64,000 bases of DNA from Roseobacter insulae (GCF_019375555.1 NZ_JAHXDN010000008.1:62001-126000), one strand, 5' to 3'. Shown: positions 1-9,543, numbered from the stretch's first letter. Numbers and translations are program-made. Notes: a model not told the origin generated them from the letters alone.

Positions 1-1
1 G

Positions 2-601
2 CCGGAGCGCGCGACGCTGCTGCTGATCAGCCACCAGCCATCCGGTCTGTTGCCGACCATCAGGTCGCGCTGCCGTACCCTGCGGTTGCAGAGCCTCTCG
101 GCGGACGACATGGCCAAGGCGCTCGATCAGGCGGGCGTAGAGACGGGCAAGACCACCGCGGCCTTGGCCGAGCTTGCCAGCGGGTCGGTCGGCGCCGCCA
201 TCAGGCTCTCGCTTCTGGAGGGGTTGAAAACATATGGCGACCTCACGCGGCTGATCGGGAACCTGCCGCAATTCGACCGGGCCGCCGCCCTGAAGCTGGC
301 GGAAACGGCAGCAGCGCGCGGCGGCGAGGCCAAGCGCGATCTGCTTTTCGAACTCATCGACCTGCTGCTGTCTCGCCTTGCCCGTACCGGGGCAACCGGG
401 TCGCCGCCGCCGGTCGAGGTGGTGCCGCGCGAAGCCGCAACCCTCGCCCGGCTTGCACCGCACCAGAGCGCGGGCCGGGCCTGGGCACACACCGCGCAGG
501 AGACGGGCGCACGCGCACGACATGGGCGCGCGGTGAACCTTGACCCTGCCGCTCTGGTCCTAGATACCCTGATCAAGATTAGCCAAACCGCCACCGGGTA
601 A
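2..601 (+). CDS. holB: DNA polymerase III subunit delta' (C-terminal part)
   Basis: This is the 3' part of a gene that starts before the window; the reading frame is open from base 2 to the TAA at 599-601. The first visible residues contain LLLISHQP and PTIRSRCR, the region with the SRC arginine-finger motif of clamp-loader subunits. Delta' is the non-ATPase stator of the clamp loader that opens the beta sliding clamp during replication. The remaining ~180 residues match the helical lid and collar part of the family. It lies 32 bp before tatD, a neighbour often seen after holB in alphaproteobacteria. The family call is strong; the N-terminus cannot be seen. Confidence 0.85.
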   Translation, partial: PERATLLLISHQPSGLLPTIRSRCRTLRLQSLSADDMAKALDQAGVETGKTTAALAELASGSVGAAIRLSLLEGLKTYGDLTRLIGNLPQFDRAAALKLAETAAARGGEAKRDLLFELIDLLLSRLARTGATGSPPPVEVVPREAATLARLAPHQSAGRAWAHTAQETGARARHGRAVNLDPAALVLDTLIKISQTATG

Positions 602-633
602 GCTCGGGCCTGGCGCTGAACGACCGGACCGGC

Positions 634-1440
634 ATGACCGAGACACCTCAGATCACCGACAGCCACTGCCACCTCGATTTCCCGGATTTCGACGGCCAGC
701 ACGCGGACATCATTGCGCGCGCCGCCGACGCTGGTGTCACGCGAATGGTTACCATCTGCACCAGGCTTGGCAACGAACCGCACGTGCGCGCCATCGCCGA
801 AGCGCATGCGCCGGTGTTCTACGCGGCGGGCACCCACCCGATGAGCGTGGCGCGCGAACCGCTGGCGACCGTCGACGAGCTGATATCGGTCACACGACAC
901 CCCAAGATGGTGGGGATCGGGGAAACCGGGCTCGATTACCACTACACGGCGGACTCGGCAGAGCTCCAGAAGACGTCGCTGCGCCATCACATCGCTGCCG
1001 CGCGCGACACCGGTCTGCCCCTGATCATCCACGCACGCGACGCAGACAGCGATATGGCCACCATCCTCGCCGACGAATACCGCAACGGGGCCTTCGCTTG
1101 TGTGATGCATTGCTTTTCGTCCTCGGCAGCCCTGGCCACCGCGGCGCTGGACCTGGGGTTTTACCTGTCGATGTCAGGCATCACCGCCTTTCCGAAGTCC
1201 TCCGGCTTGCGCGACATATTTGCCGCGGCGCCGCTGGAGCGAATTCTCGTGGAAACCGATGCGCCGTACCTCGCGCCACCGCCCTGCCGCGGCAAGCGCA
1301 ACGAACCGGCCTACACGGCCCATACCGCGCGCCGCGCAGCCGAAACCTTTGGCATCGACTACGCAGAATTCGCCGCGCAAACCCAGGCGAATTTCGATCG
1401 CTTGTTCACCAAGGCCGCGCAGTACGAGGCCGCCGCGTAA
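634..1440 (+). CDS. tatD: TatD family metal-dependent hydrolase
   Basis: A 268-residue TIM-barrel hydrolase of the TatD/YcfH family (cytoplasmic DNase or 3'-5' exonuclease activity is known for family members). Visible metal-site motifs are the N-terminal DSHCHLD, GIGETGLDYHY near residue 95, IIHARD, MHCFSS and the C-terminal VETDAPYLAPPPCRGKRNEP. The length is the usual ~260. It sits between holB and an MBL hydrolase, and its TAA stop overlaps the next ATG by one base (TAATG), so the three genes are probably translated from one message. Which nucleic acid it cuts in vivo is not known from sequence. Confidence 0.93.
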   Translation: MTETPQITDSHCHLDFPDFDGQHADIIARAADAGVTRMVTICTRLGNEPHVRAIAEAHAPVFYAAGTHPMSVAREPLATVDELISVTRHPKMVGIGETGLDYHYTADSAELQKTSLRHHIAAARDTGLPLIIHARDADSDMATILADEYRNGAFACVMHCFSSSAALATAALDLGFYLSMSGITAFPKSSGLRDIFAAAPLERILVETDAPYLAPPPCRGKRNEPAYTAHTARRAAETFGIDYAEFAAQTQANFDRLFTKAAQYEAAA

Positions 1441-2240
1441 TGGCGGAAACACGCTTCACCATTCTGGGCTGCGGCTCCTCCGGCGGGGTGCCCCGGCTTG
1501 GCGGCCACTGGGGCGACTGCGACCCGTCAAACCCGAAAAACCGCCGCCAGCGCTGTTCGCTGTTGGTGGAACGGCAGACAAGTGACGGCACCACCACCGT
1601 TCTGATCGACACCTCGCCGGATTTGCGCAACCAGTTGCTGGCCGCCAATGTCGGACGTCTGGACGCGGTGATCTACACCCACGCCCACGCAGATCACGTA
1701 CACGGCATCGATGATTTGCGCATGGTTGTCTTCAACATGCGCGCGCGCCTGCCGGTCTGGGCCGATGCGCCAACCCGCGCCGCGCTGATGCAGCGGTTCG
1801 AATATGCCTTCGTGCAACCCGAAGGCTCAACCTACCCGCCGATCCTGAACATGCACCTGATGGAGGGTGAAGTAACCATCGACGGCGCGGGGGGGCTTCT
1901 TCACTTTGCACCCTTCCAGGTCGCGCATGGCGGAATGGACGCCCTGGGCTTCCGCATGGGCGATGTCGCCTATCTGCCCGACGTGGCGCAAATTCCAGAG
2001 GCCGCGTGGCCATATCTGGAAAACCTGGACTGCTGGATCGTCGATGCGCTGCGCCGTGATCCGCATCCCACCCATGCGCACCTCGCCCGCACCCTTGAGT
2101 GGATCGACAAGGTCCGGCCAAAACGCGCCGTGCTGACAAACATGCATATCGACCTTGACTATGAAACGCTTCTTGCCGAAACCCCCGACCATATCGAGCC
2201 CGCCTATGACGGGCTGACACTCACCTTTCCCGCGACCTGA
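1440..2240 (+). CDS. MBL-fold metallohydrolase, PhnP-like
   Basis: A 266-residue metallo-beta-lactamase-fold hydrolase. It begins with FTILGCGSSGGVPRLGG and carries the dizinc motif THAHADHVHGIDDLR, followed by a late His-rich stretch (TNMHIDLDYETL). This arrangement is typical of PhnP-like phosphoribosyl cyclic phosphate phosphodiesterases, but no phn genes are nearby, so the substrate is open; a general phosphodiesterase role is the safer statement. The start at 1440 overlaps the tatD stop and gives the expected N-terminus; a longer upstream reading in the same frame would overlap tatD and is not supported. Confidence 0.88.
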   Translation: MAETRFTILGCGSSGGVPRLGGHWGDCDPSNPKNRRQRCSLLVERQTSDGTTTVLIDTSPDLRNQLLAANVGRLDAVIYTHAHADHVHGIDDLRMVVFNMRARLPVWADAPTRAALMQRFEYAFVQPEGSTYPPILNMHLMEGEVTIDGAGGLLHFAPFQVAHGGMDALGFRMGDVAYLPDVAQIPEAAWPYLENLDCWIVDALRRDPHPTHAHLARTLEWIDKVRPKRAVLTNMHIDLDYETLLAETPDHIEPAYDGLTLTFPAT

Positions 2241-2307
2241 TCTTCTCTGGTTCTCAAATATCCCCGCCGGAGGCTCCCACCCGCAGCCACAGGCACAAAG
2301 GCTGCTG

Positions 2308-3243
2308 ATGCAAACCCTGCTCGACGTTATCCTGCCCGTTTTTCTGGTGATCGGCTTTGGCTATGTATCGGTCTGGCGCGGCCTTTTCCCGGTGGCGGGC
2401 ATCGACGGGGTCATGCGGTTCACCCAGAACTTCGCCATCCCCTGCCTGCTGTTTCAGGCGATTGCCAAGCTCGATCTCAACAGCTCCTTCGATCCCGGTT
2501 TGCTGAGCAGTTTCTACGCCGGCGCCACCTTGTGTTTCTTCCTCGGTCTGTTCGGCGCGCGCCTCCTGTTCAATCGCGACTGGGAAGACTGCGTGGCCAT
2601 AGGGTTTTGCTGCCTGTTCTCCAATTCTGTTCTGCTCGGCCTGCCGATCACCGAACAGGCGTATGGCCCCGACGCGCTGACCGGAAACTTCGCTATCGTC
2701 GCGTTGCATTCACCCTTCTGCTACGGGCTGGGGATCACCGTGATGGAGATCGCCCGCAACAGGGGCCAATCGGTCATTGCCATGGCGCGGGGCGTGATCC
2801 GGGCCATGTTCCGCAATGCGCTGGTGCTCGCCATCGGGCTGGGCTTTCTTGTGAACCTCTCCGGCCTGCCCATCCCATTCGTGGTGGATGACGCCCTGTC
2901 GCTGATTTCCCGCGCGGCCCTGCCCGCGGCGCTTTTTGCCCTGGGCGGTGTGCTCATCCAGTACCGGCCCGAAGGCGACAGCCGGACGATCGCCATGGTC
3001 TGCGCCATCACGCTGATCCTGCATCCCAGCCTCGTGTGGTTCTTTGGCAGCGCGCAAAACGTCCCGCCCGACGCCTTCCGGTCGGGCGTCTTGACCGCGG
3101 CGATGGCACCCGGGTTCAACGCCTATATCTTTGCCAACATGTACGGCCGGGCGCGCCGTGTGGCGGCGTCGTCGGTGCTGATCGCCACCGCGGCGTCCGT
3201 GTTCACGGTCTGGGTGTGGCTGATACTGCTCGAATCCGTCTAG
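2308..3243 (+). CDS. AEC family transporter (auxin efflux carrier type)
   Basis: A 311-residue inner-membrane protein with about ten hydrophobic segments in the two five-helix halves expected for the AEC/PIN fold. It opens with a short periplasmic end and TLLDVILPVFLVIGFGY, has the conserved FAIPCLLFQAIA stretch near residue 45 and the second-half APGFNAYIFANMYG. Family members export or move dicarboxylates, malonate or aromatic weak acids by proton coupling. It stands alone 67 bp after the MBL gene and may share that transcript. The substrate cannot be told from the sequence. Confidence 0.88.
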   Translation: MQTLLDVILPVFLVIGFGYVSVWRGLFPVAGIDGVMRFTQNFAIPCLLFQAIAKLDLNSSFDPGLLSSFYAGATLCFFLGLFGARLLFNRDWEDCVAIGFCCLFSNSVLLGLPITEQAYGPDALTGNFAIVALHSPFCYGLGITVMEIARNRGQSVIAMARGVIRAMFRNALVLAIGLGFLVNLSGLPIPFVVDDALSLISRAALPAALFALGGVLIQYRPEGDSRTIAMVCAITLILHPSLVWFFGSAQNVPPDAFRSGVLTAAMAPGFNAYIFANMYGRARRVAASSVLIATAASVFTVWVWLILLESV

Positions 3244-3328
3244 CGCCGGAGCCGCAGGCCGGGGTAGGTCGACCGGCGCACAAAGGGGCTTGCCTTTGCG
3301 CCTGACAGGTTTAGATGTGCTCTCATTC

Positions 3329-3344
3329 TGAACTGCCCAGTTCA
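3329..3344. promoter_or_regulatory. Palindromic operator before the RND efflux operon
   Basis: TGAACTG-CC-CAGTTCA is a perfect 7-bp inverted repeat with a 2-bp centre, ending 19 bp before the ATG of the membrane fusion gene. Size and symmetry fit a TetR/AcrR-type repressor site. No such regulator is encoded beside the operon, so it would act in trans. The role is inferred. Confidence 0.5.
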
Positions 3345-3363
3345 CTTTCGGTGGAGAGACCCC

Positions 3364-4470
3364 ATGCCCCGCGTCGTGATTTTCCTGGCTGCCGCCCTGC
3401 TCGCAACATCGGCGCATATTACGCCTGCAAGCGCTCAGGGCGCAGATGTCACCGATCTGGACCCATCCGGGCAGATCGTCCCGCTGCCATCGGTCAAGAT
3501 CCTCGCGCCCGAGGACCTCACCTCCGGGATCACCCGGCGGTTTTTCGGACGCATCGCCGCGCGCGAAACGGTCGATCTGAGCTTTGAGGTCGGCGGCCGT
3601 CTGGTCATGCTGCCGGTGGTCGAAGGCGAAACCATCCCGCAGGGCTCTGTCGTGGCGGCCCTGGACACCGAGAATTTCGAAAGGGCCGTGGCCCGCGCCG
3701 AACTGACGCTGGAACAGACAAGAAGAGAAAGCCGCCGGGCCGAGCAACTGGCGCAATCCAACGTGACGTCCGCCGTCCGGGCGGAAGATGCCGCAACGGC
3801 GCGCGACCTGGCGGAGGTCGCGCTGCGCGACGCGCGCGATGATCTCGAGGACGCCACGCTGAGAACCCCCTTTACCGCGCTTGTCGCCGAACGGATCGCT
3901 GCCAATTTCACCAATGTCTCGCCCGGCCAGCCGATCCTGCGGCTGCATGACATGTCGGAAATCCGCGTGCAGATCGACGTGCCGGAGCGGCTGTTCCTGT
4001 CCGGCATTCCGCCCGAGGCTGTCCGGTTCACCGGGTCTGTGCCGCAGGCCGCAGGTCCCATCCCGCTGCAACTGGCCGAATACGAGGCGCAGACAGAGGC
4101 CATCGGCCAGACCTTCCTCGTCTCGCTCACCTTGCCGGACAGCAATATTCCCAACCTTATCCCGGGCGCCTCGATGACCGTAACCGCCACGGTGGACGTC
4201 GATTATGCGCAACCCGGCCGCGCGCTGCCGGCCACGGCGCTGCTTCTTGGCGAGGATCGCACAGCAAGCGTGATGATCTTTGAACCCGACGGCGGCGCGG
4301 CTGATCGGGGCACGGTGCATGTCAGACCGGTCGAGCTTCTTTCGCTGGCCGGGACCGATCTGCGGGTCACCGGTCTGGCTAAAGACGCGCTGGTTGTGGG
4401 TGCCGGGGTGCACCTGCTGCGCGACGGCCAGAAAGTCCGCCGCTATACCGGCCTGTCGGTCGAGGAATAG
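3364..4470 (+). CDS. RND efflux periplasmic adaptor (membrane fusion protein)
   Basis: A 368-residue HlyD/AcrA-type adaptor. Residues 1-26 form a signal peptide ending near SAHITPASAQ. A beta-barrel/lipoyl half (SFEVGGRLVMLPV, VVEGETIPQGSVVAALD) is followed by a coiled-coil hairpin at roughly residues 105-160 rich in Glu, Arg and Ala, then the second lipoyl half and beta-barrel (FTALVAERIAANFTNVSPGQ). It bridges the inner-membrane RND pump to an outer-membrane channel, which is not encoded here. It is followed after 3 bp by the pump gene, so the two form an operon, probably controlled at the palindrome just upstream. Confidence 0.93.
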   Translation: MPRVVIFLAAALLATSAHITPASAQGADVTDLDPSGQIVPLPSVKILAPEDLTSGITRRFFGRIAARETVDLSFEVGGRLVMLPVVEGETIPQGSVVAALDTENFERAVARAELTLEQTRRESRRAEQLAQSNVTSAVRAEDAATARDLAEVALRDARDDLEDATLRTPFTALVAERIAANFTNVSPGQPILRLHDMSEIRVQIDVPERLFLSGIPPEAVRFTGSVPQAAGPIPLQLAEYEAQTEAIGQTFLVSLTLPDSNIPNLIPGASMTVTATVDVDYAQPGRALPATALLLGEDRTASVMIFEPDGGAADRGTVHVRPVELLSLAGTDLRVTGLAKDALVVGAGVHLLRDGQKVRRYTGLSVEE

Positions 4471-4473
4471 GGC

Positions 4474-7400
4474 ATGCAGATCGCGCGCAATTCCATCGAA
4501 CGCCCACTTTACACATGGCTTTTCATGGCTTTCTGTCTGCTCGGGGGCGCGATGGGCTATCTCTCCGTCGGCAAGCTCGAAGACCCGCTTTTCACGCTCA
4601 AATCCGCCCTTGTGATCACCGCCTACCCAGGGGCCAGCGCGGCCGAAGTTGCCGCGGAAGTCTCCGAAGTGATCGAGGCGGAAGTCCAGCAGATGGACGA
4701 GGTCAAGACGATAACCTCGCGCAACTCACCCGGGGTTTCCGTCGTCGAAGTGGAGATGCGCGACAGTTTCGGCGGGGAGGACCTGCCGCAAATCTGGGAC
4801 GACCTGCGCGACCGGGTCGCCGATGCCCAGGCTGCCTTGCCGGACGGGGCGCAACCCTCCATCGTCAACGATGATTTCGGCGATGTTTTCGGCATCTTCT
4901 ACGCGGTGACGGCGCCGGGTTTCACAGATGCGGAGATCTGGGAAATCTCGAATTATCTGCGACGCGAAGTTCTCTCTGTCGACGGGGTGGCCAACGCTCA
5001 GGTGGCCGGACTGCCCGAGGAGGCGGTCTTTGTCGAACCCGACAGCCGCGCGCTCTTCAACCTTGGCGTCGATCCCGGCGTCATTCTGCAGGCGGTGACA
5101 GAGGCGGATACGGTTGTGCCCACCGGCACGACCCCGTCAGGGGGTCGCAACCTGACGGTCGATGCCCCCACAGGCGAAGACAGCGTCAGCGAGATCGCGG
5201 GGCTGTCCATCGGGTTTCAGGGTGAAGTGGTCAACCTGCTCGACATTGCCACCGTCATCCGGGAACGCGTCGAGCATCCGCGCAATATCCTGCGTCACAA
5301 CGGGGTGCCGGCCTTCACGCTGGGCATCGCGGGCCTCGATTCGCGCAACATCGTCACGGTCGGTCAGGCCGTGGAAAAGCGCCTGAAAGAGATCGAACCG
5401 ATCCTGCCACTGGGTGTGCAGCTGCACCCGATCTATGAACAACACCGCGTGGTCGATGAGGCCAACACCGGGTTCCTGACCAGCCTCGCCCTCTCGGTCT
5501 CCGTGGTTATCGGGGTGCTGGCGCTGTTCATGGGGTGGCGCGCCGCCGTGGTGGTGGGCCTGTCGCTGCTGCTGACCGTGATGGCGACCTTCTTTTTCAT
5601 GTACCTGTTCGACGTCAAGGTGGAGCGGATCAGCCTGGGTGCGCTGATCATTGCCATGGGCATGCTGGTGGATAACGCCATCGTTGTGGCCGAGGGCATG
5701 CAGGTGGAAATGCGGCGCGGGCGCAAGGCCCCCGATGCCGCCGCACAAGTTGCGGGCAAGACGCAGATCCCCCTGCTGGGCGCAACCGTCATTGGCGTCA
5801 TGGCCTTTGCCGGCATCGGCCTGAGCCCCGATGCCTCGGGTGAATTCCTCTTCTCCCTTTTCGCGGTCATCGCGATCTCGCTGATGCTGTCATGGGTTTT
5901 GGCGATCACCGTCACGCCACTGCTGGCGCATTATTTTTTCAGGGTCGGCGGGCTGAAAGAGGGCCAGGACCCCTATGACGGGCTTCTCTTTCGCACCTAC
6001 GGCAGCCTGGTGCGCGGGGCGCTGCGCGTGCGGTGGCTGGTCATCATCGGCCTGCTGGGCACCACGGCAGGCTGTGTGATCGCCTTCGGTCAGGTGACAC
6101 AACAATTCTTCCCTGCCGCCAACACACCGCTGTTCTATTTCAACTACAAGGGCGCGCAGGGCAGTTCGATCCATCAGACCAGCCGCGATCTGGCGCAGAT
6201 CGAAGAGTGGTTGCTTGCCCGCGATGATGTCCTCTCCGTCACCTCGTCCGCCGGTCAGGGTGTCTCGCGGTTTATTCTGACCTACGATCCACCGGCGGTG
6301 GATACCTCCTATGGTCAGATCGTCATTCGTACCACAGGGTTCGACAGCATTGCCGGGATCAGGGCCGAGCTGGATCAATTCGCCGCCCGCGCCCTGCCCT
6401 GGGCGGAAACCCGGTCCGAACAGATCATCTATGGCCCGCCAGTGGGCGCGGATGTCGAAGTGCGCTTTTCCGGCCCCGACCCGGATGTCCTGCGCACCCT
6501 TGGTGCACAGGCGCAAAGGATTTTTCAGACCGCAACGCCCGACCTGCATACCGAAAGGATGGACTGGCGCGAGCGCGAGGCTGTCACGCGCCCGGTCTTT
6601 GCCGAAGACCGCGCCCAGGCGGTTGGCGTCACCCGCGCCAGCGTGGGCCAGTCGGTTGCGCTGGCCACGGATGGTATCCGGGCCGGTGACTACCGTGAAC
6701 GCGAACGTCTCATTCCGATCATCGTGCGGACCCCGCGCGCCGAAGTCGCCCTGCCGGGTCAGATGCTGGACCAGATCGTGTGGTCACCGGCCCTGTCCGA
6801 TTACCTGCCGCTGGACCAGATGATCGATGGCTTCGAGGTGGTGGTGCGCGACACGCTGATCGAACGGCGCAACCGTGTGCCCACCTTGAGCGTTCAGGCC
6901 AATGTGATTGCCGGTGTCACGCCGCCCACCGCCTTCGCGAAGGTCCGCGCACAGGTCGAAGCGATCACGATCCCACCCGGCTACAGCATGGAATGGGGTG
7001 GCGAGTTTGAAAGCGCTGGCGACGCGCAGGCGTCGCTGGGCCGCCAGATGCCGCTGAGCTTCGGCACGATGCTGCTGATCACGGTGTTGCTCTTTGGCAG
7101 TCTGCGCCAGACAGCGGTGATCTGGACAATTGTGCCCATGGCCGTGAACGGCGTGGCCCTGGGGCTGTTGTTCACCGGTGTGGCCTTCAGTTTCACGGCA
7201 CTTCTAGGGCTGTTGTCCCTATCCGGGATGCTGATCAAGAACGCCATTGTTCTGGTGGAGGAGATCGACGCGGAAAAGCAAAATGGCAAACCGCAGAAAG
7301 AGGCGATCGTGACAGCCTCGATCAGCCGGGTGCGGCCGGTGGTACTGGCGGCGGGCACGACCATCCTGGGGATGGCGCCGCTGCTTGCGGATTCCTTTTT

Positions 7401-7551
7401 CGTCGCCATGGCGGTGACGATCATGGCGGGTCTGGGGTTCGCTTCCGTGCTGACGCTTGTCGGCGTGCCCGTGCTTTATCACACCTATTTCCGCAAGGAG
7501 CGGCGCGCCGATGCGACCGCCCCGCGCGAAGTGGCCGCAGCCATGGCCTGA
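4474..7551 (+). CDS. RND multidrug efflux permease (AcrB/MexF-like)
   Basis: A 1025-residue inner-membrane proton-drug antiporter of the HAE1 type. It shows the internally duplicated layout: a first transmembrane helix (TWLFMAFCLLGGAMGYLSVG), a large periplasmic porter domain, six helices near residues 335-535, a second periplasmic domain and a last helix bundle. The proton-relay region in helix 4 reads GMLVDNAIVVAEGM, with Asp kept and Asn next to it as in many HAE1 pumps; helix 10 has LIKNAIVLVEE with the conserved Lys. It needs the adaptor encoded 3 bp upstream and an external TolC-like channel. Substrates are unknown. Confidence 0.95.
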   Translation: MQIARNSIERPLYTWLFMAFCLLGGAMGYLSVGKLEDPLFTLKSALVITAYPGASAAEVAAEVSEVIEAEVQQMDEVKTITSRNSPGVSVVEVEMRDSFGGEDLPQIWDDLRDRVADAQAALPDGAQPSIVNDDFGDVFGIFYAVTAPGFTDAEIWEISNYLRREVLSVDGVANAQVAGLPEEAVFVEPDSRALFNLGVDPGVILQAVTEADTVVPTGTTPSGGRNLTVDAPTGEDSVSEIAGLSIGFQGEVVNLLDIATVIRERVEHPRNILRHNGVPAFTLGIAGLDSRNIVTVGQAVEKRLKEIEPILPLGVQLHPIYEQHRVVDEANTGFLTSLALSVSVVIGVLALFMGWRAAVVVGLSLLLTVMATFFFMYLFDVKVERISLGALIIAMGMLVDNAIVVAEGMQVEMRRGRKAPDAAAQVAGKTQIPLLGATVIGVMAFAGIGLSPDASGEFLFSLFAVIAISLMLSWVLAITVTPLLAHYFFRVGGLKEGQDPYDGLLFRTYGSLVRGALRVRWLVIIGLLGTTAGCVIAFGQVTQQFFPAANTPLFYFNYKGAQGSSIHQTSRDLAQIEEWLLARDDVLSVTSSAGQGVSRFILTYDPPAVDTSYGQIVIRTTGFDSIAGIRAELDQFAARALPWAETRSEQIIYGPPVGADVEVRFSGPDPDVLRTLGAQAQRIFQTATPDLHTERMDWREREAVTRPVFAEDRAQAVGVTRASVGQSVALATDGIRAGDYRERERLIPIIVRTPRAEVALPGQMLDQIVWSPALSDYLPLDQMIDGFEVVVRDTLIERRNRVPTLSVQANVIAGVTPPTAFAKVRAQVEAITIPPGYSMEWGGEFESAGDAQASLGRQMPLSFGTMLLITVLLFGSLRQTAVIWTIVPMAVNGVALGLLFTGVAFSFTALLGLLSLSGMLIKNAIVLVEEIDAEKQNGKPQKEAIVTASISRVRPVVLAAGTTILGMAPLLADSFFVAMAVTIMAGLGFASVLTLVGVPVLYHTYFRKERRADATAPREVAAAMA

Positions 7552-7555
7552 AGGG

Positions 7556-9010
7556 TCACCGGTGATAGGCCGCGACGGTTTTCAGGCTTGAAAAACCGTA
7601 AAGGGCCTCAAAACCCTTCTCGCGGCCATGGCCGGACAGCCCCGTTCCGCCGAAGGGCAGTTCGACACCGCCGCCTGCCCCGTAGTTGTTGAGAAACACC
7701 TGCCCCGCCCGCAACGCCCGGGCCATGCGCATCTGCCGCGCGCCGTCGGATGTCCAGACGGAGGCGACCAAACCGTAATCTGTCCCGTTGGCCAGGGCCA
7801 GCGCCTCGGCTTCGTCGTCAAAGGGCATCAGAACCTGAACCGGCCCGAATATCTCCTCGCGCGCCAGTCGGTGATCGGCGGGTACGTCGGAAAAGAGCGT
7901 GGGGGTCACATAGGCACCGCCCTCCGGCAGGGTTTGGGGCAGGGTCGCGCGCCCGGCGACCTGCAGGTCAGCGCCTTCGGCCAGAAACCCTTCGACCACC
8001 GCCTTCTGGCGGGCAGAGATCAGCGGCCCCACATCCGGATCGGTCAGCGCCGGCCCGACCTCAAGCGCCTCGTAGCGGGCCGCCATGGCCTCCAGAACCT
8101 GCGGGTACACGCCGCGCTGCACCAGGATCCGCGAGGACGCGGAGCAGGTCTGGCCCGCGTTCTGTATACCCGCATTCACCAGAAACGGCAGTGCGGCGTC
8201 GATATCGGCGTCCGCGAACACCACCTGCGGTGACTTGCCGCCCAGCTCCAGCGTCACCGGCACCACGTTGCGCCCGGCGGATTGCTGCACCAGCCGGCCC
8301 ACGCCAACCGACCCGGTGAAGGAGATATGCTGCACAGCCGGATGGGCGGTCAGCGCCGCGCCCGCCTCGCGGCCCAAGCCCGGCACCACGTTCAGCGCAC
8401 CGTCAGGAAGACCGGCGCGGCGTGCCAGCTCGGCAAAGGCCAGGGCGGTCAGGCAAGCCTCTTCGGCAGGTTTCAGGACCGCCGCATTGCCCATTGCCAG
8501 CGCGGCCCCGACCGAACGCCCGATGATCTGCATGGGATAGTTCCATGGCACGATATGTCCGGTCACCCCGTGGGGTTCGCGCAGCGTGTAGACTGTGTAG
8601 CCGTCGAGATAGGGGAGCGTGCTGCCATGCACCTTATCCGCCGCACCCGCGTAGAATTCCATGTATCTTGCCAGCGCGACAACGTCAGCGCGTGCCTGTT
8701 TGAGGGGCTTGCCGACATCGCGGGCTTCCAGCTCCGCGAGGGTGTCGATGTTGTCGAGCACGAGCTGACCCGTGCGGTAAAGCACCCTGCCCCGTTCCGC
8801 GGCCGTCGCCTGCCCCCAGTCTCCGGTCAGCGCGGCCCGCGCCGCGCCCACGGCACGGTCGATGTCTTCGGCCTGCCCGCGCGCGATGTGGCACAGCACC
8901 TCTCCCGTCGACGGGTCGATCAGCGGCAGGGTATCCGGTACCGCACAGGGGTGCCACGCACCCCCCAGAAAACACATCGCAGGGTCGAGATCGAGCGGGC
9001 GTAGGGTCAT
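7556..9010 (-). CDS. NAD(P)-dependent aldehyde dehydrogenase
   Basis: A 484-residue class I/II aldehyde dehydrogenase oxidising an aldehyde to the acid. Visible are the cofactor-site motif FTGSVGVGR, the general-base segment LELGGKSPQVVF and the catalytic cysteine in NAGQTCSASSR, then EEIFGPV and the C-terminal LPFGGTGLSGHGREKG. The start at 9010 was chosen because MTLRPLDLD is preceded by AAAGGA at proper spacing; an in-frame extension of 39 residues to 9127 has no family-like content. It resembles betaine-aldehyde or gamma-aminobutyraldehyde dehydrogenases, but the substrate is not defined by context. It converges on the RND pump gene with a 4-bp gap. Confidence 0.93.
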   Translation of the reverse strand: MTLRPLDLDPAMCFLGGAWHPCAVPDTLPLIDPSTGEVLCHIARGQAEDIDRAVGAARAALTGDWGQATAAERGRVLYRTGQLVLDNIDTLAELEARDVGKPLKQARADVVALARYMEFYAGAADKVHGSTLPYLDGYTVYTLREPHGVTGHIVPWNYPMQIIGRSVGAALAMGNAAVLKPAEEACLTALAFAELARRAGLPDGALNVVPGLGREAGAALTAHPAVQHISFTGSVGVGRLVQQSAGRNVVPVTLELGGKSPQVVFADADIDAALPFLVNAGIQNAGQTCSASSRILVQRGVYPQVLEAMAARYEALEVGPALTDPDVGPLISARQKAVVEGFLAEGADLQVAGRATLPQTLPEGGAYVTPTLFSDVPADHRLAREEIFGPVQVLMPFDDEAEALALANGTDYGLVASVWTSDGARQMRMARALRAGQVFLNNYGAGGGVELPFGGTGLSGHGREKGFEALYGFSSLKTVAAYHR

Positions 9011-9177
9011 GGCCGGTCCTTTCAGCAACCCCGGGATCAGGACATTTCGCACCCCGTGGGTCAAGTCGCTTTCACGTGGCGCGATGGTCTTCGAATGCGG
9101 CATCGAGGCTGAGGCACATGCGCACACTTGCGTGTTCCGATCTGGACCATCGCCGCCACAGGATTTACGAAGCGTGT

Positions 9178-9543
9178 ATGCTCCGGCAACGATTCACAAG
9201 TGCTGCCAGCCTGCTGCTGGTCCTCATTGCGACCCTCGCGATGACCACTTCGGCTTTTGGGCATCGGTTTTCCAAGGACGACACCTCCGACGCCTTGCGC
9301 GCCTACCTCAGCATGGGCGGCACAGTCGCGGAGCTTTGCGGAGATCCCGATCTCGGGCATCAGACCAGCCAGATCTGCGAAGCCTGCATTATTGCCGCCA
9401 CGGCGCTTGTGCCCGACCGGATCGTCACGCCTGTCTTCGCGCCTGCGCCATCCGGCGCTGGCCGCTGTTCGCCCGCGACAGCCCTTCCGGAAGCCGGACG
9501 CCTTGAATGGTCCCACCCCACGCGGGCGCCACCCGTTTCGTGA
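9178..9543 (+). CDS. Small exported protein with CxxC motif, upstream of the copper chaperone
   Basis: A predicted 121-residue protein of unknown function. The start MLRQRFTSAASLLLVLIATLAMTT gives a clear signal peptide or N-terminal anchor ending near AFG; earlier in-frame ATGs at 9076 and 9118 add residues without such logic. The mature part has a single CEAC (CxxC) motif in SQICEACIIAATALVP and a C-terminal Cys. The layout recalls DUF2946-type copper-associated proteins, but similarity is not certain. Its position 60 bp before a PCu(A)C gene on the same strand suggests a role in periplasmic copper handling, which is inference only. Confidence 0.6.
   Translation: MLRQRFTSAASLLLVLIATLAMTTSAFGHRFSKDDTSDALRAYLSMGGTVAELCGDPDLGHQTSQICEACIIAATALVPDRIVTPVFAPAPSGAGRCSPATALPEAGRLEWSHPTRAPPVS

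Noticed and set aside
127-1110. Long minus-strand open frame opposite holB and tatD
   Set aside because: Composition is Arg/Ala/Val-rich without family motifs, and it lies antisense to two well-recognised genes; typical shadow frame of high-GC DNA.
3279-3306. Hairpin with CAAAGG and CCTTTG after the AEC transporter gene as a terminator
   Set aside because: The stem is bulged and no T-run follows, so a terminator cannot be claimed.
2710-4413. 567-codon minus-strand open frame opposite the AEC and adaptor genes
   Set aside because: It spans two real genes and their intergenic gap and has no recognisable domain; it is an antisense artefact.
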